Origin: Mollicutes bacterium
Lineage (GTDB): Bacteria; Bacillota_I; Bacilli_A; RF39; UBA660
NCBI GenBank assembly: GCA_003560455.1
Contig: PWIL01000155.1
Location: 1 to 16,934 of the forward strand
Reading direction: 5' to 3'
DNA length: 16,934 bases
In this document: positions 1 to 9,300 of the stretch, piece by piece
Layout of the letters: each line of letters begins with the position of its first letter
Numbering within the stretch: the first letter of the stretch is position 1
Program-made: the position numbers and the translations under genes
Notes under the pieces: generated by a model
Told to the model about the DNA's origin: nothing
Seen by the model: only the letters and a program-made list of their open reading frames with translations
Database searches by the model: none

Positions 1-2742
1 AAGCATAGTTTGTCTGCTTTAGTTAAGCGATATCAAATACCATTTGATGAAGAAGCCCACCATCGCGCTAGTTATGATGCTGAGGCTACAGCATTAGTTT
101 TTCACAAAATGCTGAAAAAAATTGTTGATTTAAATTATGAAAAAATAAATGATTTGCAAAAAATTGTTTCGCAAGAAGAATTGTTTAAATTTGGCCGTAG
201 TTTTCATGTTAATTTGCTTTGTCAAAATAAAGAAGGGTTAAAAAATTTATTTAAATTAGTTTCTTATGCTAATACTGATTATTTTTATAAAACGCCGCGC
301 ATTATTCGTAGTGAATTAATAAAACATCGCGAAGGATTGTTAATTGGTAGTGGTTGTTATTTATCAGAAGTTTTTGCTTTAGCACGCAGTAAAACGGAAG
401 AAGAATTACGAAACATTATTCGTTTTTATGATTATGTTGAGTTACAACCACTTCCGTTGTATAATCATTTGATTCAAAGTGGTGATTTTGCTAATGAACA
501 AGAATTAATTGCAACAATTAAAAAAATAATTGCGGTTGCTGATGAAGCGGGAGTAATGGTGGTGGCAACTGGTGATGTTCATCATTTAACCAAGGAAGAT
601 AAAATTTTTCGGGAAGTAATTATTAATCAAAAAGTTCCTGGTGGTGGGTTGCATCCTTTGGCTCGCAAAAACATTAAAGAAATACCATCAGCACATTTTT
701 ATTTAACCAATGAAATGTTAGAAAGTTTTGCTTTTTTAGATGAAGAAAAAAGCTATGAAATAGTGGTTGAGAATAGTAATAAAATTGCTGATTTAATTGA
801 AAAGTTTGAAGTAATTATTGATACTGGTGGTATTCCTTTTTCGCCAAAAATTAAAGATGCTGATAAAAAAGTTAAAAAAATGGTTTATGATAAAGCTCAT
901 GCAATGTATGGCAAACCCCTGCCCACTTTAGTCGAAGAGCGAATTGAAAATGAGTTAAAAGGAATTATTGCTGGGGGCTTTGATGTAATTTATTTAATAT
1001 CAGAACAATTAGTGGCGAAATCTTTAAGTGAGGGCTATTTGGTGGGAAGTCGTGGTTCGGTTGGTTCTTCTTTAGTGGCAACCTTAATGGGAATTACCGA
1101 AGTAAACCCCCTGCCACCCCATTATTATTGTGGCAATTGTCAAAAAAGTATTTTTGAAGAAAATGGTGAATTGTTCGGAAGTAAATATGCAAGTGGTTAT
1201 GATCTTCCAGATTGTAAGTGTTTAGAATGTGATATTGAAATGATAAAAGAGGGCAATGACATGCCGTTTGCAACTTTCTTAGGTCTAAACGCCAATAAAG
1301 TACCAGATATTGATTTAAATTTTTCAGGTGATTATCAATTAAAAGCGCATAATTATACAAAAAAAACCTTCGGTCCAGATAACGTTTTAAGAGCAGGAAC
1401 GATTGGTACAGTAGCTGAAAAAACGGCTTTTGGTTTTGTTAAGGGCTATTTGGAAGATAATAATTTAATTAAAAGAAAGGCTGAAATTGATCGCTTAGCA
1501 AAAGGTTGTACGGGTGTTAAAAGAACAACTGGTCAACATCCTGGTGGGATAATTGTTATTCCTGACTATAAAGATGTTTTTGATTTTACGCCTTATCAAT
1601 ATCCAGCTGATGATATTAAATCAGAGTGGCGAACGAGTCATTTCGATTATCATGCAATTGATGAAAATTTATTAAAATTAGATATTTTAGGTCATGATGA
1701 TCCGACAGTTTTAAAAATGCTTGGTGATTTAACTGGAAAAGATGTGACTAAAATAAATTTAGTTGATGAAAAGGTAATGCAATTATTTTCAGGTCCAAAT
1801 GTTTTGGGTGTTTCGAGTGATCAAATAATGTGTGAAACAGGTACCTTAGGAGTGCCAGAGTTTGGAACTAAATTTGTGATCTCAATGTTAGTTGATACCA
1901 AGCCGAAAACGTTTGGTGAATTAGTTAAAATTTCTGGTTTGTCACATGGAACTGATGTCTGGTTAGGTAACGCCCAAGAATTAATTCAAAATAAAACTTG
2001 TAATTTTAAAGAAGTTATTGGTTGTCGTGATGATATTATGATTTATTTAAGTTATAATGGGATGCCCGAAAAAGATGCTTTTGCGATTATGGAATTTGTG
2101 CGTAAGGGCAAGGCAAGTAAGGAATTAGAAAAATGGTATAAATTTGAAAAAATGATGCGCGAACATAATATTCCTGATTGGTATATTGAATCTTGTTTTA
2201 AAATAAAATATATGTTTCCAAAAGCTCACGCCGTTGCTTATGTTATGAGTGCTTTGCGAATTGCTTGGTTTAAAGTTCATATGCCAGTTTATTATTATGC
2301 CGCTTATTTTTCAGTTCGTTGTCATGATTTTGATATTGAAGCAATGCTAGAAGGATACGATGCAACGCGTAATTTAATTGTTGAATTAGTGGAAAAAGGA
2401 TATGAAATTTCGAAAAAAGAAGCGGCGACTTTAGAAGATATGTATCTAGCCCAAGAGGCCTTAGCGAGAGGGATAAAGTTTGCACCAATTGATTTAGAAA
2501 AAAGCGATGCTAGTAATTTTATAGTTCTTGATGATAAAACATTACTTCCACCTTTTCGTTCAATTGAGGGGTTAGGAGTACAAGTGGCGAAAAAAATTGT
2601 CAGTGAACGTGAAAAACAACCTTTTTTAAGTATTGAAGATTTGCAAAAAAGAGGAAAAGTAAATGCGACAACAATTGAGAAAATGCGCTTTATGGGGATA
2701 CTTGATAATTTAGAAGAATCAAGTCAATTATCGTTGTTCTAA
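1..2742 (+). CDS. polC: DNA polymerase III alpha subunit, Gram-positive PolC type (5' end cut by window)
   Basis: This is the replicative DNA polymerase of low-GC Gram-positives, which combines polymerisation with 3'-5' proofreading. The frame is open from base 1, so the true start lies upstream; the TTG at 10 is internal because the residues before it (K-H-S) continue the PolC homology. In order I see: the end of the DEDDh exonuclease with its HxAxxD motif (H at 61, D at 76-78); the second part of the PHP domain ending in the GDVHH stretch (about 575-590); the palm with G-S-R-G-S-V-G (about 1045); a Cys zinc-binding cluster (CxxC at 1129-1140, CxxC at 1219-1230); catalytic aspartates in P-D-I-D-L-N-F (1306-1314); and a C-terminal beta-clamp motif QLSLF (2725-2739). 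The C-terminus is intact. It overlaps the next start by one base, so the pair is probably translationally coupled. The identification is essentially certain; only the N-terminal OB, PHP-1 and most of the exonuclease are missing, because of the window edge. Confidence 0.97.
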   Translation, partial: KHSLSALVKRYQIPFDEEAHHRASYDAEATALVFHKMLKKIVDLNYEKINDLQKIVSQEELFKFGRSFHVNLLCQNKEGLKNLFKLVSYANTDYFYKTPRIIRSELIKHREGLLIGSGCYLSEVFALARSKTEEELRNIIRFYDYVELQPLPLYNHLIQSGDFANEQELIATIKKIIAVADEAGVMVVATGDVHHLTKEDKIFREVIINQKVPGGGLHPLARKNIKEIPSAHFYLTNEMLESFAFLDEEKSYEIVVENSNKIADLIEKFEVIIDTGGIPFSPKIKDADKKVKKMVYDKAHAMYGKPLPTLVEERIENELKGIIAGGFDVIYLISEQLVAKSLSEGYLVGSRGSVGSSLVATLMGITEVNPLPPHYYCGNCQKSIFEENGELFGSKYASGYDLPDCKCLECDIEMIKEGNDMPFATFLGLNANKVPDIDLNFSGDYQLKAHNYTKKTFGPDNVLRAGTIGTVAEKTAFGFVKGYLEDNNLIKRKAEIDRLAKGCTGVKRTTGQHPGGIIVIPDYKDVFDFTPYQYPADDIKSEWRTSHFDYHAIDENLLKLDILGHDDPTVLKMLGDLTGKDVTKINLVDEKVMQLFSGPNVLGVSSDQIMCETGTLGVPEFGTKFVISMLVDTKPKTFGELVKISGLSHGTDVWLGNAQELIQNKTCNFKEVIGCRDDIMIYLSYNGMPEKDAFAIMEFVRKGKASKELEKWYKFEKMMREHNIPDWYIESCFKIKYMFPKAHAVAYVMSALRIAWFKVHMPVYYYAAYFSVRCHDFDIEAMLEGYDATRNLIVELVEKGYEISKKEAATLEDMYLAQEALARGIKFAPIDLEKSDASNFIVLDDKTLLPPFRSIEGLGVQVAKKIVSEREKQPFLSIEDLQKRGKVNATTIEKMRFMGILDNLEESSQLSLF

Positions 2743-3812
2743 TGGAAAGAGTTTATTTGCATATTCCATTTTGTAATTCTTTATGTCCTTATTGTGATTT
2801 TCCAAAAGAAATTTTTGATTTAAAAAAAATTGATGATTATTTAGAAAAATTAATGATTGAAGTAAAAAGTAATTATCAAGGTGAAAAAATAAAATCAATT
2901 TATATTGGTGGTGGCACACCAAGTGTTTTAAGTGTGTCGCAATTAAAGAAATTGTTTTCGATTATTGATTTGTTTAAAAAGAAAGATGGTTGTGAAATTA
3001 CTTTTGAAGTTAATTGCGAAAGTATTGATCTTGATAAGTTGAAATTTTTATTGGATAAGGTTAATCGATTAAGTTTTGGAGTGCAAAGTTTTAATGATCG
3101 TTTGTTAAAATATTTAGGTCGAGGTCATAGTGGGGAGATGGCTTTTACAAAAATTAAATTAGCGCAAGAGTTAGGGTTTAATAATATTAGTGTTGATTTA
3201 ATGTATGGTATGAAAGGACAAACAATTGCGGATTTGCAGGAAGATTTAGCAATGATTGCCGAATTAAATGTGCAGCATGTTTCTTGTTATGCCTTAATGA
3301 TCAAAGAAAATACTTTGTTTTTTAAAGAAGAAAAAAATATTGATGAAGATATTGAAATAGAAATGTATGATGCGATTGTAAAAGGTTTAAAAGATTTTGA
3401 ACATTATGAAATTAGTAATTTTGCTAAACCTAGTTTTCAAGCTCAACATAATTTGGGCTATTGGAAAAATGAAAGTTATTATGGTTTTGGTATGGGAGCA
3501 GTTGGTTATGATGGAAATAATCGTTATTATAATGCTGACAATTTAAAAGGTTATTTTTTAAATGAAAAGAAGGTTGAAAAAATAACGGATAAAGAAAAAT
3601 TAGAAAATGAATTTATTTTAGGTTTGCGTTTAATCAAAGGAATAAATGAAAAAGAGTTTTTAAAAAAATATCAAAAGAGTTATTTAGAAATGCCTCTTAT
3701 TCAACAGTTAATTGAAAAAAATGATCTATGTTTTTTAAAAGGACATTTATTTATTCCGAAAGAAAAAATATATATTAGTAATGCAATTTTGTTAAAATTT
3801 ATTAACTTTTAG
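2742..3812 (+). CDS. hemW: HemW-type radical SAM heme chaperone (HemN-like)
   Basis: This is a radical S-adenosylmethionine protein of the HemN/HemW family. The CxxxCxxC iron-sulfur cluster motif is at C11, C15 and C18, followed by Asp-Phe (C-P-Y-C-D-F). The SAM-binding GGGTP is at residues 56-60, and the central and HemN C-terminal regions follow to residue 356. The HNxxYW motif, reported as the heme-ligand signature of HemW rather than of true coproporphyrinogen dehydrogenase HemN, is present at residues 236-241. The 356-residue length also fits HemW, which lacks the HemN N-terminal extension. The likely role is delivery of heme to membrane hemoproteins, not porphyrin oxidation; this follows from the family. 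The ATG shares an A with the polC stop codon (TAATG), so expression probably depends on polC transcription. No separate ribosome site is obvious, consistent with coupling. Confidence 0.9.
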   Translation: MERVYLHIPFCNSLCPYCDFPKEIFDLKKIDDYLEKLMIEVKSNYQGEKIKSIYIGGGTPSVLSVSQLKKLFSIIDLFKKKDGCEITFEVNCESIDLDKLKFLLDKVNRLSFGVQSFNDRLLKYLGRGHSGEMAFTKIKLAQELGFNNISVDLMYGMKGQTIADLQEDLAMIAELNVQHVSCYALMIKENTLFFKEEKNIDEDIEIEMYDAIVKGLKDFEHYEISNFAKPSFQAQHNLGYWKNESYYGFGMGAVGYDGNNRYYNADNLKGYFLNEKKVEKITDKEKLENEFILGLRLIKGINEKEFLKKYQKSYLEMPLIQQLIEKNDLCFLKGHLFIPKEKIYISNAILLKFINF

Positions 3813-3831
3813 TTTTGTGTTTTAAAAAAGG

Positions 3832-3860
3832 TTTATTTTTTTGCTTTAATGTTGTATACT
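3832..3860 (+). promoter_or_regulatory. Possible weak promoter before the five-TM protein
   Basis: In the 71-base gap after hemW, TATACT (3855-3860) could serve as a -10 element, with TTTATT (3832-3837) 17 bases upstream as a poor -35. Transcription would begin a few bases before the AGGGG ribosome site at 3871. A TTGCTT/TATAAA pair (3841/3864) also has 17-base spacing but would start too close to the gene. The whole gap is AT-rich, so chance matches are likely. Confidence 0.3.
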
Positions 3861-3883
3861 TATTATAAATAGGGGATGATAGA

Positions 3884-5476
3884 ATGATATTACGTAAACC
3901 TTATGCTTTGTTTATTAAATCATTTAAAGTAATTCATTTGCTGTTAACTATAGCAGTTGTTTATTTAATGCAGCGAACTATTCTTGTATTATCTTTTTTG
4001 AATGAATCAATTCAACAACCAAATTTTAATTTAAGTTCTAATGTAAGTATTGATTTAATTAATTATTCATTTTATTTGATTCCGTTTTTTGTGATTTCTT
4101 GTACAGTTACTATTTTAGTTGTTTTAATTTATAAGAAAAAACCTAATTATAAAATTTATATTGTTTCAGTAGTTGCTTTTTTAGCAATATTGTTTTTTAA
4201 TTTCTATTTGAATGATTATATAAAAGATATGGAAATACACATTAAAACAGTGCAAAGTTTAAGTTTAATTCGTGATTTTGTTTTAATTTCATTAATATTA
4301 GAAGGTCTTTTTGTGATTAAATTTTTCATTTCAGGTATTGGTTTTGATGTCACTAGTTTTGATTTTTTAGTTGATTTAGAGGAAATGGAAATTGAGGAGG
4401 CTGATCGGGAAGAGGTTGAAGTTTCTTTTGATGTTGATTTGCAAAAAAGAAAAAGAGAAACGCTGGGAATTTATCGGACCTTTAAATATTATTATGTTGA
4501 GAATAGTTTTAAGGTTCAAGCTTTAGGTGTTATTTTAATTTTAATTGTATCTTTTACAATTTATAGTGTGTTGCCTAAGAAAGGTGAACTAGAAGAAGGC
4601 GATTTTTTTACTATTGATAATTTTCTTATTGGCGTTGAAAATAGTTACTTAACTACTTTGGATTATAAAGGAGAACCAATTATTGATGGAGAACGTTATG
4701 TTCTGGTTTTAGATGTTAAGGTTAAATCACAAGCCCATACTGCTAGTTTAGAAAGAGCAAGAATAAGAGTTGAGATTGGTAATTTTACTTTTTATCATCG
4801 AACAAGATATCGTGAGGCAATGAGAGATTTAGGAGTTGTTTATGATGGGCACCGGATTGGTAATGAATTTCAAAATTATTTGTTAATTTTTGAGATTCCT
4901 AGCGCTTTTGCTAATAGAGCGATGTATTTTCGTTATGTGGGGCATAGGTTTGCCAATAATCCTTTGTTTGGTGAAAGTGTTACAATTAAACCGCAAATAA
5001 CGGATAATATTTTAGAAGAATATTTAACTCCAACTGATGAAATAATATATTTTCGCGAACCAATTATTTATAGTTATATTGAAATTGATGAGTATGCTGT
5101 GCAAGATGAATTCCGTTTAATTTATAATAATTGTGTTGCAGATAATTCATGCTATCGATCTTTAGAATATCTTCGCCCAGGTTATAATTCTAATTACGAG
5201 AAAGTTTTAATGTGGTTAAAAGGAGAATTTGTTGTTGATGAAGATGTAAAGCATTTAAATGAAAATTTGGAATCATTTATTAATAAATATGGGTTATTGC
5301 GTTACTGGATTGATGATCAATTTTATACGGTAAGATTAAATAATAGTGTGCGTCCGGTTAGAGTAAAGCGAGAAAATGAATACTATTTTGAAGTTCCGGC
5401 CAGAATAAAAGATGCGGAAAAATTGGAATTAGTTTTTCGAGTGCGTAATTATGTATATAAGTATCCATTAAATTGA
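3884..5476 (+). CDS. Five-TM membrane protein with large extracytoplasmic domain, unrecognised
   Basis: I do not recognise this family. The 530-residue protein has predicted membrane segments at about 17-38, 62-83, 91-109, 132-151 and 213-230. Positive charges (KKK at 84-86, KRKR near 188-191) place the N-terminus and the 152-210 loop in the cytoplasm. That loop is strongly acidic around 163-185. The remaining 300 residues lie outside. Their first half, rich in alternating hydrophobic beta strands (about 240-350), recalls Ig-like DUF4352-type domains, but only by general character. A CX5C pair (about residues 420-426, near nt 5140-5160) could form a disulfide. ATG 3884 follows an AGGGG site with 8 bases spacing. 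The next gene starts 20 bases after the TGA stop, so the two are probably co-transcribed and may act together at the cell surface next to the filament genes. That link is inference from position. Confidence 0.8.
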   Translation: MILRKPYALFIKSFKVIHLLLTIAVVYLMQRTILVLSFLNESIQQPNFNLSSNVSIDLINYSFYLIPFFVISCTVTILVVLIYKKKPNYKIYIVSVVAFLAILFFNFYLNDYIKDMEIHIKTVQSLSLIRDFVLISLILEGLFVIKFFISGIGFDVTSFDFLVDLEEMEIEEADREEVEVSFDVDLQKRKRETLGIYRTFKYYYVENSFKVQALGVILILIVSFTIYSVLPKKGELEEGDFFTIDNFLIGVENSYLTTLDYKGEPIIDGERYVLVLDVKVKSQAHTASLERARIRVEIGNFTFYHRTRYREAMRDLGVVYDGHRIGNEFQNYLLIFEIPSAFANRAMYFRYVGHRFANNPLFGESVTIKPQITDNILEEYLTPTDEIIYFREPIIYSYIEIDEYAVQDEFRLIYNNCVADNSCYRSLEYLRPGYNSNYEKVLMWLKGEFVVDEDVKHLNENLESFINKYGLLRYWIDDQFYTVRLNNSVRPVRVKRENEYYFEVPARIKDAEKLELVFRVRNYVYKYPLN

Positions 5477-5496
5477 GAAAACGAGGTTGATAATTA

Positions 5497-6183
5497 ATGA
5501 CAAGAAATATAATGATAAAAATTGGTATTATTGGAAGTTTGCTTTTTTTAGTGTTTCCAATAAGTGCTGATGCTTATTGTACGTCAGTTCAACATAATGT
5601 TGAAATGTCAAAGTTATTAAGAATTGCAGCTAATGTAAATTTAGATTCAATTCATCATGAAAGTGATTCTAAGGTTTTATTTGATATAAGAATTAATAAT
5701 TTGCATGAAAAAATTAAATTGTTTGAAAAAAATGAAGAAAAATTTATTTATTATGAACAAGCAAATACATTTAACCAATATGTAATAAAAGGTTATGAGG
5801 CAGATCAAATTGTGGAATTCGGAGTTTATCCAAGTAATCCAGAATGTGTTTCCGAGGATGAAGTGTTACTAATGAGAAGAATTACTATCCCGCCATTTAA
5901 TAAATATTATTCAGATCCTTTATGTCGAGGGCGGTCGGATATGTTGATTTGTTTTCGTTGGCAACGAGTTGAACTAGATAGAGAAGAATTTCAAAACGCT
6001 ATTAAGCGTTATGAAGAAGAACAAAAATCAGATAAAAAAGATGCTGAGACGGCAATTGATATTTTTTCTTTGTTTGATTTGGTAAAAGAAAATTATCATT
6101 ATTTGTTATATTTGGGCTTGGTTGTATTAGTAATTTTAGGTTATAAATGGCGAAAAAAGAAGCAAGATGATTTTAACTTATGA
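5497..6183 (+). CDS. Type I membrane protein with signal peptide, unrecognised
   Basis: This 228-residue protein has an N-terminal signal peptide (hydrophobic about 7-22, probable cleavage after A-D-A at 24-26) and one C-terminal membrane segment at about 200-216, followed by the stop-transfer tail K-W-R-K-K-K. About 170 residues therefore face outside, anchored by the C-terminus. Cys28, directly after the predicted cleavage site, and three further cysteines near 117, 143 and 151 could form two disulfides. Cys28 is not in a lipobox. A charged segment (about 166-187, E/K-rich) probably forms a helical stalk next to the membrane. ATG 5497 lies 10 bases after a GAGG site. It follows the five-TM gene with a 20-base gap and ends in TGA before a promoter-bearing gap. 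Function unknown. A surface partner of the upstream protein or of the filament system is plausible but unproven. Confidence 0.78.
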   Translation: MTRNIMIKIGIIGSLLFLVFPISADAYCTSVQHNVEMSKLLRIAANVNLDSIHHESDSKVLFDIRINNLHEKIKLFEKNEEKFIYYEQANTFNQYVIKGYEADQIVEFGVYPSNPECVSEDEVLLMRRITIPPFNKYYSDPLCRGRSDMLICFRWQRVELDREEFQNAIKRYEEEQKSDKKDAETAIDIFSLFDLVKENYHYLLYLGLVVLVILGYKWRKKKQDDFNL

Positions 6184-6204
6184 TTAAGAAAATGTAAAAT
6201 TTTA

Positions 6205-6221
6205 AAAAAACCTAGTTTTTT
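6205..6221 (+). terminator. Possible weak intrinsic terminator
   Basis: AAAAAAC and GTTTTTT (6205-6211 and 6215-6221) are perfect complements around a three-base loop, just after the stop of the type I membrane protein gene. The stem has only one G-C pair and the T-run is inside the stem, so termination would be weak at best. Its position before the extended -10 at 6233 would suit a boundary between two transcription units. Confidence 0.3.
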
Positions 6222-6232
6222 AAGATGTTTTA

Positions 6233-6241
6233 TGTTATAAT
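6233..6241 (+). promoter_or_regulatory. Extended -10 promoter of the filament operon
   Basis: TG-T-TATAAT is a perfect extended -10 element (TG at 6233-6234, hexamer 6236-6241). The -35 region around 6213-6218 is poor, which extended -10 promoters tolerate. Transcription would start near 6248, leaving a leader of about 50 bases before the AGGAGG site at 6290. It lies in the 118-base gap that separates the upstream gene pair from the giant secreted protein. Confidence 0.6.
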
Positions 6242-6301
6242 TTGGACAGATGTAATGTTTTTAATGCTTGAAATTGTGTTTTTTTTGATAGGAGGCTGAA
6301 T

Positions 6302-9300
6302 ATGTTTTTAAAATTACGAAAGATTTTAATAATGGTAATATTAGTTATTGTCTTGTTCGGTGTACAGGCAAAGCAAATTGTTGCTAATTATTCAGGTATA
6401 ATGGGTGAAGTTGAAGGAGCAAGATCAGGTGGTGGAAATCTTACTACGCAAGATAATTTTGTATTGAATTCAGATGGCGGTAGTATGCGCGGTTTGCGTA
6501 TTTATTTTGTTGAAGATGTTGGGGGCGGTAGTCCAAGAGTAGTATCAAATGTTAAAGATACTCGTCATTCGTCTTCCTGGCCAACAAGAGGGACGCATTT
6601 GTGGCAAAATCCAACAAGGTTTAGTACTAGTGCAAATGGTTTAGGTACAAGATGGGATTTTAATTATGGTTCTAATTCAGGATATGCCAATAATGTTATT
6701 GATTTAAGTGATTTAAGTAATACATATTCAGTAACAGTTCCCCAAATTAATAACGCCACAAAAGCAAGTGCTGCTGCCGAAGTCTTAGTTAGAGGATTAT
6801 ATAATCAAGATCCGGCTTGGTGCAGTGGTGATCATAAATATAAGTCATGTTTGCATGCGTTTTTAGTGGAACAGTTGGGTATTACGGACCCGGAAGTTGA
6901 AGAAAAATTAAAAAAAGATGGAGTTGAGGATGTAGATTTAACAAATTACTTTATTGTTATAGAATCTGTGTATCGGTTTTTGTGGCAAGAAAGGGATGTT
7001 GGATCTAGTATTGCTGAACCCCGAGCTGTTTGGGCTTTTACTGTTAAAGAATTATGGGATGTAGCATCGGCATCAGTACTTCACCAATTCGTAAATCAAG
7101 GAGAGAAGGTGACAGACTCACTTTTCAATTGGCAATTAACACATTCTTTTAATGTAGGACCTTTAAGTATCCGAAATCAAAATGATGGGCCGTTAAGTTA
7201 TATTAATCGTGCGCCTTCTGAAGTAAATAAAACATTACAGCCGGGGTCTTTGCAGTATGGACCTTATGGAACACTAGATGCACAAGATCCTGTTGAAAAA
7301 AATACGATATGGAATCTTAGCCATGATGGTTATAGCATTCATTTTGGCCCAACTTCAGAAAATAAATATAATCATGGTACTGATATGGAGATAGATTCTG
7401 GATTAGGGATAGCTTATTGGTGGTTTGCGGAATTTTCAGATGGTGATCCTGACTGTGATAATTTGGTGGACCAGGCTTTAGATGGGCTTGTACTTACATC
7501 AACTATTCGACCGGAAAAATATCAAATTTTTATTGATTCGCATATAAAAAATCAAGCTTGTTGTCCTGAATTTGGAAATAGAATTAGTGGCTTGACTGAT
7601 GGTGAAAGTCGTGACATTATGGAACAAGATTATGATAATTATTGTGGTGCTGGTGCGGAAGAATGTTTTTATGACATACTTACTAGTTGTCCAGATTGTA
7701 CCGAAGATGCAGCTAAACGAGGGCTAGTTTCAGATATTGATGATTGGGATTGTATTTTTGTTAGTGATGAAAGTGCACCAACCACACCTTTTAATTTTCG
7801 AGATCATTATATTCAAAAAGATGCTTTAATAGATAATCCTTATTGTAAGGCATATTGTCGCGAAGATTTAAGGTATGAATATCCAGTATCTGAACTACAC
7901 GTTCCAGCCGGTTTTCATTTTACCATTAGTCAACAACAGCATGCATTATTTAGTGGTAGAGAAGTACCAAATTGGGGGCCAGTTGAGTTTGCAGGTGAGG
8001 TTGATTGTCGGCCAACTATTGTTCGTGATAAGGACTTAATGCCGTTGGATGATGATCATGATGATTTATATATTGATCATATAAAGTTTGTTGATGATTA
8101 TACTAAAGCAAATGAAGCAGCAGGGGCGGCATATGATGAATGGCAAATTCTTGTTAATAAGGCAGAAGCGATAGCAAATGCTACATATTATACAAATAAT
8201 TCTTGTCCCCATTTTTTTGAAGGTTCTCATTCTGGTGAACCAGGTTGTTATGAAGAACAAAAGATGTATGAATGTGGGAGTGGCGGATCACCTTCGGGTA
8301 AACATAATGAAAGAGTTACTTGTACATATGAAACCACCCCTGATGTTTATTGTGAGCAACCAAACGACTTCCTTATAGGAGATTGGTGTTGTGAGTGTGA
8401 ACCATGGGTAGTTGGTTATGATTGCCCAGATTCATGTCCCGTTACTGATAGGAGAAGCCCGAAATTTAATTGTCCCTCTGATTATTCTTTTGTTGGTGGT
8501 GTTTGTTATAAAGAAGAAGATGCAGTGGAAGCAGGTTGGGAATGTATACATAAAAGTAATATTCGCTTTTTGGGTGTTAGAAGTGCAACTTATAGATATT
8601 CTGAACCTAACATTTTGCCCCAGCTTGGTAATACGACTCATCAGTGGTGTGCAAATCAATATAGAGATAGAGCAAATTTTCTTATTAATAATTATGAATG
8701 GGAAACTAGCTCATTTGGTAATGAAGGGGAAATTCATCGAGTCGCTAATTTTGCAAGTGTAGATACTACTGAAAGCAACTATATAGATGCGTCTGATACG
8801 TATGGTGCGAATGATTTAGATACAAGTAGCGCACAAAGCGCTTATAATGAGGCTCGTAATGATATGGATACTGCTTTAAGTCAAATAAAGAATTGTCAGG
8901 AGTTTACTTATACTTATGAATTAGGCCCTGAGTTAGAAGTTACATATCAGGATAGCGTTTATCCAGATCCAGAGTATTATCGTTTAGATAAGATTGAGCA
9001 TTCTTCTGATAGTAAAGTATTTTTGGCGGGTGGTCAGACGTTAATGACTAGTTCGACGGCTGAAATTGATTTTTTTAATTGTAATGTTCCTCCTTCTGCA
9101 ATAACTGGAGGAGCGGTTATTGATGGAGAAAAATGTCTTCCTGATACTGAGGAGTATCCTGATAATGACAGATGGTTATATCATAAAAATAAAACAATTA
9201 CTTATACATTGGATGAAGATACTTATTCTTATGTTGAAAAAGCTGATGCCCGAGCAAATTTTTCTGTTGATTCAAAGTCGCATCATGAACTTCCTGATGG

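Noticed and set aside
10..12. TTG as the start of polC
   Set aside because: The frame is open to base 1 and the three preceding residues continue PolC homology, so it is an internal codon of a truncated gene.
1094..1360. Minus-strand open frame of 88 codons inside polC
   Set aside because: It lies fully within the conserved PolC palm/zinc region, has no ribosome site and encodes a low-complexity shadow product.
3791..3806. Inverted repeat GTTAA/TTAAC near the end of hemW as a terminator
   Set aside because: The five-pair stem has one G-C pair, lies inside the coding sequence and lacks a following T-run of adequate length.
6181..6243. Read-through of TGA 6181 as tryptophan (alternative code)
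   Set aside because: The extension would encode a short low-complexity tail across the promoter, and TGG serves for Trp throughout the window.
8178..8762. Open frames in another plus frame inside the giant protein gene
   Set aside because: They are covered by the 1222-residue frame, lack good ribosome sites and give hydrophobic products typical of frame-shifted AT-rich DNA.
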